Shown here: positions 37,548 to 43,184 of the stretch, piece by piece
How the letters are laid out: each line of letters begins with the position of its first letter
How positions within the stretch are numbered: the first letter of the stretch is position 1
From: an uncultured bacterium
GTDB lineage: Bacteria > Bipolaricaulota > Bipolaricaulia > UBA7950 > UBA9294
Length of the DNA stretch: 43,184 nucleotides
Reading direction: 5' to 3'
Assembly: GCA_913009415.1 (NCBI GenBank)
Contig: CAJVYM010000007.1
Coordinates: 1-43,184 of the forward strand
Translations under genes and position numbers: made by a program
The notes under the pieces: generated by a model
Seen by the model: only the letters and a program-made list of their open reading frames with translations
What the model was told of the DNA's origin: nothing
The model's database searches: none

Positions 37548-38766
37548 TGTATCGGAACGAACCAAAGAACTGAAAGGATCGCCCATTCGACGCCTTGTCC
37601 CGTTGGCTGTCGCCGCTAAGAAACGAGGGATAGAGGTCTATCATTTAAACATCGGCCAGCCGGACATCCCCACGCCGCGCTCGTTTATGGAGGGGGTCAG
37701 AAACGCGAAGATTGATGTCCTTTCTTACGCCCCGGCGCGCGGGATCCCGGTGACAATCGATGCTCTCATTGGCTTCTACTCCGACATGGAGATCGCCCTG
37801 ACGGAGGATGAACTGCGCGTCACCATCGGTGGGAGCGAGGCGTTCGCTTTCTCGTTGCAGGCAACGTGCAACCCCGGTGACGAGGTGCTCATTCCAGAGC
37901 CGTTCTACCCTAACTACTACGGACACGCGCTCATGAACGGAATCAAGGTCGTCCCGATCACGACAAAGATCGAGGATGGCTTCCACCTCCCTCCGATCGA
38001 AGAGATTGACGTGCTCGTAACTCCGCGCACGAAGGCGATCCTCTTCTCCACTCCATCCAATCCGACCGGCGTTGCCTACACACGCGACGAGATGCAGTCC
38101 ATTGCCGATCTGGCGATCAAGCATGATCTGTACGTGATCTCCGACGAACCGTACCGTGAGCTGATGTACGAAGGAGAGGCGGTCAGCATCCTCGAGTTCC
38201 CGGAGCTGCACGACAATGCCATCCTCGTCGACTCGATCTCCAAGCGCCTCTCGGCATGCGGAGCGCGTATCGGAACCCTCGTTACGCGCAATCGCGAGTT
38301 GATGAAATCGATCGACAAACTGTGCATGATCCGTTTGTCGGCGCCGACGTTCGAGCAGCTCGGCTTGGTCGCGTTCCTCAATGATCCCAACTACAAGGAA
38401 GACATCGCCGCGATGAGGACCAAGTTCCATTCCCGCCGCGACACCCTGTACGAGGCACTGCAGACGATACCCGGCGGGATCAGCCGCACACCGGAGGGGG
38501 CATTCTACGTGTTCGTCAAGTTCCCGCAACTCGATGACTCCGAGGAGTTCGTCAAGTTCATGATGAACGATTTCAACCTCGATGGTGAGACGACAATGGT
38601 CGCACCTGGAGCAGGCTTCTACGCCACACCAGGAAGAGGAAACGACGAAGTACGCATCGCCTACGTACTGGAGGAGCCAAAGCTCATACGCGCTGTAGAG
38701 GTCCTCAAAGCAGGGATCGAGGCGTACGTGGAGCAGCGTCAGCGTGTCACGGCAGCCGCTGGATGA
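37540..38766 (+). CDS. Class I/II pyridoxal-phosphate aminotransferase
   Basis: A 408-residue fold-type I aminotransferase. LNIGQPDIPTPRSF contacts substrate, SNPTGVAYTRDE and SDEPYRELMYEGE bind PLP, and the Schiff-base lysine lies in DSISKRLSACGARIG. The C-terminal R residue of the DEVRIAYVLEE segment is the carboxylate-binding Arg. It resembles the aspartate/aromatic (AspC-like) subgroup; amino-group donor and acceptor are uncertain. ATG 37540 overlaps the upstream gene by 8 nt; the open frame extends upstream but only as antisense noise inside the hydrolase gene. Confidence 0.9.
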   Translation: MLDVSERTKELKGSPIRRLVPLAVAAKKRGIEVYHLNIGQPDIPTPRSFMEGVRNAKIDVLSYAPARGIPVTIDALIGFYSDMEIALTEDELRVTIGGSEAFAFSLQATCNPGDEVLIPEPFYPNYYGHALMNGIKVVPITTKIEDGFHLPPIEEIDVLVTPRTKAILFSTPSNPTGVAYTRDEMQSIADLAIKHDLYVISDEPYRELMYEGEAVSILEFPELHDNAILVDSISKRLSACGARIGTLVTRNRELMKSIDKLCMIRLSAPTFEQLGLVAFLNDPNYKEDIAAMRTKFHSRRDTLYEALQTIPGGISRTPEGAFYVFVKFPQLDDSEEFVKFMMNDFNLDGETTMVAPGAGFYATPGRGNDEVRIAYVLEEPKLIRAVEVLKAGIEAYVEQRQRVTAAAG

Positions 38767-39488
38767 GGGAAAGACTCGACAAGGTTATCAAGCAACGGGG
38801 CTTGATCCGCAGCAGATCTCGTGCACAGCGGATGATTGCCGCTGGCAGAATTCGTGTAGCTGGGAAGATCCTCCTGCGACCAGGGCATCCAATCGATCCC
38901 GAGGCGCAGATCGAGATTGTCTCTCGCGAACCATTCGTCAGCCGTGGCGGGGAGAAACTCGCCGCGGCCTTGCACACCTTCGACATCGACCCGGCAGGCA
39001 AGTGCTGCCTCGACATCGGAAGCTCCACCGGCGGGTTCACTGATTGCCTGCTGCAACACGGAGCAGAGCTGGTGCACAGCGTCGACGTGGGGCACGATCA
39101 GCTAGACGTCCGCCTGCGCAATCACCCGCGGGTCGTCGTACACGAGGGGATCAACGCCCGCTATCTCGTGCCGCAGGACATCGGAGAACACGTCGATCTC
39201 GTGACGATCGACGTATCGTTCATCTCGCTGAAACTTGTGCTTCCACCACTTGTCGACATCCTCACTCCGGGGGGCGAGATCATCGCCCTCGTCAAACCGC
39301 AGTTCGAGGTGGGTAAAGATCGACTGCCCGGCGACGGCGTGGTAAAGAACACAGATGATCGCGATGCCGTGCTCGCGGAGATCCGCGCGTTCATCGAAGC
39401 GGAAACACCGTGGAAGGTCATTGCGGACATGATCTCTCCCATCCAAGGTGAGAAGGGGAACGTCGAGTTTCTAATCCACCTGCGCTAG
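38763..39488 (+). CDS. tlyA: TlyA-family rRNA 2'-O-methyltransferase
   Basis: A 241-residue protein with an S4 RNA-binding domain (RERLDKVIKQRGLIRSRSRAQRMIAAGRIRV) and an FtsJ-like methyltransferase with SAM motif LDIGSSTGGFTDCLLQ and VTIDVSFISLKLVLP. TlyA-type enzymes methylate 16S and 23S rRNA cytidines (capreomycin sensitivity in mycobacteria). Its ATG overlaps the aminotransferase stop (ATGA), so it is translationally coupled. It is convergent with the AbiE pair, 30 bp apart. Confidence 0.92.
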   Translation: MRERLDKVIKQRGLIRSRSRAQRMIAAGRIRVAGKILLRPGHPIDPEAQIEIVSREPFVSRGGEKLAAALHTFDIDPAGKCCLDIGSSTGGFTDCLLQHGAELVHSVDVGHDQLDVRLRNHPRVVVHEGINARYLVPQDIGEHVDLVTIDVSFISLKLVLPPLVDILTPGGEIIALVKPQFEVGKDRLPGDGVVKNTDDRDAVLAEIRAFIEAETPWKVIADMISPIQGEKGNVEFLIHLR

Positions 39489-39518
39489 AGCGCTATCACT
39501 TGGAGTGTTCAACGCCCT

Positions 39519-40322
39519 CTACGCCTGGCGCAACGCAGAGAGAATGATCTCACGAGCAAGGAGTGCCCGGTCTTCGGGCCTTTCCAAGAATGGTCCAGCG
39601 TCCTCTGCAATCCTTCCAAAATCCAATCCAGCAATCTTATCAGCGATAACCTCGCGCCAGTTTCCCGCCCGCACCTGTGGACCGTTCCACCCTGTCTGAG
39701 TCAGAGCATTTTGCAGCAAACGAATATTCGGATCCGCACCATCGGGGCGGGAGAGGTACCAGAGCAAGTCGTAGATGTCTCGCCCCTTCGTGTAGGGCCG
39801 TGCGAGCAAGGCATGCAATTTTCCCGCCATCAGCGAGGGGATGTCGTAATGGAGAAGGGCAAGAAGAAAGTGGCGATTGATCAATGTCGTCTTCGTAGTT
39901 GCACCAGCAGGCGGGCGGGTGTCTATCTCGATCTTCACAGACAACTTCTCCGTTCGATGTGGTGACAGTCCGGCTTCATACAGCAGCCCGGGCAGCCTGA
40001 CGAATGCGGAGTGAATGGGATCTCCTTCGTGTGGATGCATCGTCACGTCGAATCCAGCATTGGTCAAATCTGACTCCACCCGATTGAGAAGGCGACCAAA
40101 GCTGTAACCTTTTGCATGCTCCAAGGAGAAATCGAGATCCTCAGAATATCGATGCAACCCGTACAAAAACCGCAGCGCCGTTCCACCAACGAAAGCAATT
40201 CGCTCAAACGCTCGTACCAATTGCAGGGAGTAGAGAACGTGTGCTTGCAGGTATTCGCGCAAAACGTTCCTCTGTTGCCCCGGTGGGGCTTTGCCAGCAA
40301 GTTGCAGGGCGCGATCCTTCAT
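39519..40322 (-). CDS. abiEii: AbiEii-type nucleotidyltransferase toxin
   Basis: A 267-residue protein with the AbiEii signature FVGGTALRFLYGLHRYSEDLDFSLE near residues 44-68 (GG-S/T...D-x-D nucleotidyltransferase core), followed by ISR..-like downstream motifs (RDIYDLLWYLSRPDGAD). AbiEii is the toxin of type IV toxin-antitoxin systems that abort phage infection; a related enzyme modifies tRNA. It overlaps the antitoxin gene by ATGA. It may serve phage defence or element maintenance. Confidence 0.88.
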   Translation of the reverse strand: MKDRALQLAGKAPPGQQRNVLREYLQAHVLYSLQLVRAFERIAFVGGTALRFLYGLHRYSEDLDFSLEHAKGYSFGRLLNRVESDLTNAGFDVTMHPHEGDPIHSAFVRLPGLLYEAGLSPHRTEKLSVKIEIDTRPPAGATTKTTLINRHFLLALLHYDIPSLMAGKLHALLARPYTKGRDIYDLLWYLSRPDGADPNIRLLQNALTQTGWNGPQVRAGNWREVIADKIAGLDFGRIAEDAGPFLERPEDRALLAREIILSALRQA

Positions 40323-40957
40323 GAAAGATCGTACTCCTTCAGAAAAACGCTTCGATACTGCAAGAGACGTTCTGCCCCAGTGATGAGTTTCTTCACGCCG
40401 CTTCGACGCGCAAATGCCAACAACCGTTTCTCATCGAGACGATCCAGGTTCTGAAAACGCATTTCTTGAATCTCCTCGGCAGTCGCCACACCCGATCGAA
40501 AGTAGAAAAGATCTAGAATCGCCTTCTCCGGCAGAGCGATGACGCACTCTTGCCCTTGCAAGCTCTCCGACGCAAATCCCCAGAATAGGCCTCGTCGAAT
40601 GTGACGATAACGAAACGTTCCCAATACATTTTCCAGCACACATGGACGCGCTGTCGTCACGGAAGTCACGACAGCGACTGCTTCTGGAATGAGATCGTAC
40701 CAAGCGAGCGCACTCTCCATGCTCATGTACGACGGATACATCAGGCGATTTGCGACATGTTCAAGGGGAAGATCGACCCTTCTGTACGGAGGCGCGAGCG
40801 CATACTTTCCACGAGCCAATTTAATGAGGCGTCCCGCTTTGACCCATCGACTCAGTTGTGCTTGGAGCGCATCGGGATTGGACTCCCCTGCGTACACCAT
40901 GGCGGGTTCAATTACCGCGCAATCGTTGAATCGCTCGAGAAACGTGCTCCATTTCAT
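40319..40957 (-). CDS. abiEi: AbiEi-type antitoxin, winged-helix DNA-binding
   Basis: A 212-residue protein. The N-terminal winged helix (LQAQLSRWVKAGRLIKLARGKYAL) is followed by the antitoxin domain (YPSYMSMESALAWYDLIPEAV, VTSVTTARP, YRHIRRGLFWGF, LPEKAILDLFYF), the pattern of AbiEi antitoxins. AbiEi normally represses its own promoter by binding inverted repeats. No ribosome site precedes ATG 40957, and the predicted transcription start falls at about this base, so the message may be leaderless. Confidence 0.85.
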   Translation of the reverse strand: MKWSTFLERFNDCAVIEPAMVYAGESNPDALQAQLSRWVKAGRLIKLARGKYALAPPYRRVDLPLEHVANRLMYPSYMSMESALAWYDLIPEAVAVVTSVTTARPCVLENVLGTFRYRHIRRGLFWGFASESLQGQECVIALPEKAILDLFYFRSGVATAEEIQEMRFQNLDRLDEKRLLAFARRSGVKKLITGAERLLQYRSVFLKEYDLS

Positions 40958-40963
40958 AGCAGA

Positions 40964-40992
40964 AGAATAACATTATTGTTATCTTTTTGCAA
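40964..40992 (-). promoter_or_regulatory. abiE promoter with overlapping palindromic operator
   Basis: Minus strand: TTGCAA (40992-40987), 17-nt spacer, TATTCT (40969-40964). Inside the spacer, and touching the -10, lies the inverted repeat TAACA-ATAA-TGTTA (40968-40981), a good candidate for AbiEi autorepression. Confidence 0.6.
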
Positions 40993-41065
40993 CGTCAGCG
41001 AGATATAACCGAGACGCCCGAAGCGTGCGTTACAAATCGTGCAAGTCGGGAAGTGCATCGTCGCG

Positions 41066-41110
41066 TTGCCGTGGCAAATGCTAGCCTGCGATAGCATGAT
41101 ACCACGGCAA
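41066..41110. other. Imperfect long hairpin in gene-free region
   Basis: TTGCCGTGG (41066-41074) pairs with CCACGGCAA (41102-41110); inside, TGCTA (41079-41083) pairs with TAGCA (41092-41096). The two stems are separated by an asymmetric internal loop of 4 and 5 nt, and the apical loop is 8 nt. It could be a structured RNA, a recombination site or an element end. It lies in the roughly 510-bp stretch 40958-41468, which holds no credible gene. Confidence 0.5.
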
Positions 41111-41407
41111 ACAGATCCTCAACTGGAAGGGCCTCAGTACCTTTTTCCATTATAACGCTCCTCCACCAACATCATCGGAGACTGTCCCGCTATAGCCGAG
41201 CAAGAAAACCGTAGCAAGTTACGAGGCATCGAGAAGCAAAGCGTTAAGGGTCTAATCGGAGTTGATCGACATGCTGAAGCTTGATGTACTTCGCAATCCA
41301 AACAAGGTGACACTTGAGGTCGTACATCGCGTGCCTGATTCGCCTGAAAGAGCCCATTTATCCCATACTAGCAGCTTTATTCGCCTTCGGCAAATCTCCA
41401 CTTTCCT

Positions 41408-41427
41408 CCCCCCAGCAAGCTGGGGGG
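41408..41427. repeat. Perfect GC-rich palindrome
   Basis: CCCCCCAGC and GCTGGGGGG flank a 2-nt AA loop. It is 41 bp past the stop of the vsr gene on its downstream side, so it might act as a vsr terminator, but there is no T tract. Tightly folding palindromes of this kind also occur at the ends of IS200/IS605-type elements; no transposase is present here. Confidence 0.5.
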
Positions 41428-41468
41428 TATCCACCGGAGGGCCTTTATGAAGGGCTATCCCTACCAAA

Positions 41469-41972
41469 CTAGCCTCCTATTCCGTGTGGCCGCTCCACGA
41501 GGCGCTCCGAATCCTCCACCATCGCCCGAGTGCCTGTGCGGTGATCGCTGGGCAGCTCTTGGCGGGCCTTACGCACTACATCCGCCAGGTGTTCCCCTAG
41601 AGTCACGTCGTCTCGAGTCCAGCATTCCCAAATAACGTGGACGGTCCACCCGCGTTCCTCAAGCGCTACGGCGGCGCGTTTGTCTCTCTTGACGACCCCT
41701 TCTCTCTTCGTGCGCCAGTATTCCGCGTGGGTCTTCGGCTCCACCCTGCCCCATCTGCAATTGTGAGAGTGCCAGAAGCACCCATGCACGAAGACCACTT
41801 GTCTACTTCCTGACAAGACAATATCCGGGCACCCCGGAAGGTCCCGCTTGTGCAAGCGGAAGCGAACCCCCGCTGCATGCAGATATCGCCTGACTCTGAG
41901 CTCTGGCATTGTGTCGGAGCTCCGAATGTGTGACATACAACGTCGCCGTGCGGCAGGCGAAAGATTATCCAT
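41469..41972 (-). CDS. vsr: Very short patch repair endonuclease Vsr
   Basis: A 167-residue nuclease with Vsr landmarks: RCMSHIRSSDTMPELRVRRYLHAAG, DLPGCPDIVLSGSRQVVFVHGCFWHSHNC and YWRTKREGVVKRDK. PD...(V)F-x-HGCFWH-x-H-x-C forms the catalytic/zinc site. Vsr nicks T:G mismatches produced by deamination of 5-methylcytosine, and is normally linked to a DNA cytosine methyltransferase. None is visible between here and the right end at 43184. The C-terminal 20 residues (after PSDHR) look non-conserved. Confidence 0.92.
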   Translation of the reverse strand: MDNLSPAARRRCMSHIRSSDTMPELRVRRYLHAAGVRFRLHKRDLPGCPDIVLSGSRQVVFVHGCFWHSHNCRWGRVEPKTHAEYWRTKREGVVKRDKRAAVALEERGWTVHVIWECWTRDDVTLGEHLADVVRKARQELPSDHRTGTRAMVEDSERLVERPHGIGG

Positions 41973-41996
41973 GTAGGTACCAGCCCTTATGGGCGA

Positions 41997-42749
41997 TCAG
42001 AGATCGCCGAACACCGCTTCCCCCATGCCACGTGAGTACTCGGGGTTCACTTCGTTCGACGGGGTATACGTCAGTCCGATCTGCGGGTATTCGCGATGAC
42101 ATCTGTACAGCGCAATAGCAGAGAGTTTCGGCCCAACAGATGTCATAACGATGTTGAACCTCGATAGATAGGGTTTCACTCTCCTTACAAGCGTCGCGAA
42201 GCCATGGTCAGACGAGAAAGCGTCAATGTCGAAAAGCTCCACACTAGGCGCTCCGTTGAACTGCTTCCTGTGCAGAGCCGGATTCCTCTCAAGGTTTTCC
42301 ATTCTTGGCCCAACTTGAGTGCCAAGCAACGTAATGGCTGGTTCATACTCACTCCTTAGCTGCTCCACTCTCTGCGTATCATAACCAGTGATGACAACAA
42401 GAGCAGTTGGCCTTCCTGGCTGCGCAATCCCGGAGAGCTTTAGCACTAGCCGTGGTGTACCAGGATCTCGCGTAAGCCACTTATCGTTATAAGCACCGGG
42501 CTTGAAGTAAACGTACTTAATCTTTGCTGAAAGTGACTCGAGCATCCAGAGACTCGTCCAGATTGCCTCCCTAGGCATGGTAGAGATATTCAGTAGCACA
42601 TCCTTTCCTTCCACGTTCAGTTGGTCAAATGCTGACATCATGTTGCGCCAAGCTGAGATCGGATCATGATATGATAGGCGAATGGGTCTGTACTCTACTC
42701 CAGCCCGTTCACAAGCCACTCTCATCGTCTCGCGGCTTGCAGACGTCAT
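41997..42749 (-). CDS. Unknown two-lobed Rossmann-like (CARF-like?) protein, N-terminus interrupted
   Basis: From ATG 42749 the protein is 250 residues, but the same frame continues upstream with conserved-looking sequence: AIVSVVGWEERFVLG, then ESFLAFYYD. This runs back to an in-frame TAG at 42881-42879 and, beyond it, ATG GCG AAA GTC AGG from 42896. The part present has alternating strands and helices: DVLLNISTMPREAIW resembles the ligand-loop region of CARF domains (strand, N-x-T/S, small residues, helix), and a second lobe runs from TALVVITGYD to VMTSVGPKLSAIALY and IGLTYTPSNEVNPEYSRGMGE. Family not firmly recognised. Next to vsr and AbiE it may be a defence-related ligand sensor. Confidence 0.6.
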   Translation of the reverse strand: MTSASRETMRVACERAGVEYRPIRLSYHDPISAWRNMMSAFDQLNVEGKDVLLNISTMPREAIWTSLWMLESLSAKIKYVYFKPGAYNDKWLTRDPGTPRLVLKLSGIAQPGRPTALVVITGYDTQRVEQLRSEYEPAITLLGTQVGPRMENLERNPALHRKQFNGAPSVELFDIDAFSSDHGFATLVRRVKPYLSRFNIVMTSVGPKLSAIALYRCHREYPQIGLTYTPSNEVNPEYSRGMGEAVFGDL

Positions 42750-42979
42750 TCTTTCTGTTGCATCGTAATAGAACGCGAGAAATGATTCCGCTCCGTGACT
42801 GCCAAGTAACTGCTGAGATCCAAGGACAAACCGTTCCTCCCATCCGACAACCGAGACGATTGCTCTAGCGGGACTTTCCTACCTGACTTTCGCCATTAGG
42901 CCAATTTGACCCGCTGGTAATCGCGCAAGTGTAGATAGCACGCCTTTTTTTCAAGAAATAACGTATGGGTAGCAAATCA

Positions 42980-43022
42980 TTGGTATATTGTCCTTGACAA
43001 TACCAACTAAATGGTGTATTGT
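42980..43022 (+). promoter_or_regulatory. Promoter with overlapping operator for the last gene
   Basis: TTGACA (42994-42999), 17-nt spacer, TATTGT (43017-43022). The -35 box is embedded in an inverted repeat: TTGGTATATTGTC (42980-42992), CTT, GACAATACCAA (42996-43006), complementary apart from a 2-nt AT insertion in the left arm. This arrangement fits repression, probably by a local regulator. Confidence 0.6.
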
Positions 43023-43056
43023 ATGGCTAATAGTATCCGTACAGGAGGCCCCTGCT

Positions 43057-43184
43057 ATGGGAACACTGAAGAAGAAACAACCACCCGGTTGCCCCAAACC
43101 GGTCTACTACCACCGCGAGGTCTTTCGGGAGAAGATCAACCCCGAGGATCGCAGCAAAGGGAAAGGGCGCGGATCAGGACCATC
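43057..43184 (+). CDS. Unknown protein, 3' truncated by contig end
   Basis: Begins ATG at 43057 with AGGAGG at 43043-43048 and stays open for 42 codons to the end of the window. The visible part is very basic and Pro/Gly-rich (MGTLKKKQPPGCPKPVYYH, then REVFREKINPEDRSKGKGRG). No family recognised. The strong promoter, operator and ribosome site argue that it is a real, regulated gene. Confidence 0.6.
   Translation, partial: MGTLKKKQPPGCPKPVYYHREVFREKINPEDRSKGKGRGSGP

Noticed and set aside
41252-41467. Overlapping short frames on both strands near the palindrome
   Set aside because: Neither has a ribosome site or recognisable features, and both run through the palindrome; treated as non-coding.
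42879-42881. TAG read as pyrrolysine
   Set aside because: No other in-frame TAG genes or pyl genes were seen in the window; a mutation or error is simpler.

Overview
This window is a bacterial contig, probably assembled from an environmental metagenome. Its left end is not genomic: positions 116-173 match the 58-nt Illumina P5/TruSeq read-1 adapter, and positions 1-115 are poly-A (seen here as poly-T) and noise beyond it. Genuine sequence starts at 174. The gene set suggests an anaerobe: a single-chain pyruvate:ferredoxin oxidoreductase, citrate-lyase-type subunits, an aconitase-family hydro-lyase and no respiratory genes. The 16S rRNA carries unusual changes at two near-universal positions. 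A deep-branching phylum such as Candidatus Bipolaricaulota (Acetothermia/OP1) would fit, but this is inference with low confidence; a 16S search would settle it.

Layout. (1) 174-3430: accessory region with a truncated FRG-domain gene, an AT-rich unknown gene, a solitary HicB, an MNT/HEPN pair and a DUF4258/DUF2283 pair. The last two modules are interleaved with two partial copies of the 3' end of the adjacent leuD-like gene. (2) 3431-9513, minus strand: a tightly coupled operon running promoter - 30-codon leader ORF - argF - citDE fusion - citF - HD phosphohydrolase - LeuC-like - LeuD-like. (3) 9541-19366, minus strand: a long informational and quality-control operon, nusA - MMPL/RND protein - rny - spoVS (frameshifted) - parvulin/TPR protein - mazG - DUF4911 - yqeG. 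(4) 19377-25115: rluD, a CDP-alcohol phosphatidyltransferase, a cyclic-2,3-diphosphoglycerate-synthetase-family GTPase, a cupin/HD-GYP protein with a small membrane protein, a secreted repeat peptide and an MFS exporter. (5) 25166-33975: PFOR, a dppABC-type peptide transporter lacking local ATPases, a nitroreductase and a Crp/Fnr regulator. (6) 34164-35729: a 16S rRNA gene with no tRNA or 23S gene next to it. (7) 35966-39488: ddl, a metallo-hydrolase, an aminotransferase and tlyA. (8) 39519-43184: a defence-like right end with AbiEii/AbiEi, a 500-bp gene-free stretch holding two hairpins, a Vsr endonuclease, a Rossmann/CARF-like unknown with an in-frame TAG, and a partial gene behind a promoter-operator.

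How the genes fit together. The argF-cit-leuCD operon looks catabolic. A LeuCD-type enzyme would hydrate an unsaturated diacid, the citrate-lyase-type subunits would cleave the resulting 3-hydroxy-acid to acetate plus a 2-oxoacid, and PFOR elsewhere in the window could oxidise pyruvate. Mesaconate/citramalate and aconitate/citrate are the obvious alternatives. Both ends of the contig carry the kind of toxin-antitoxin and defence genes found in islands. The most notable items are the leuD 3'-end copies between toxin-antitoxin modules, the citDE fusion and its operon, the argF leader ORF, the secreted repeat peptide, the 16S central-pseudoknot changes, and the CARF-like gene.
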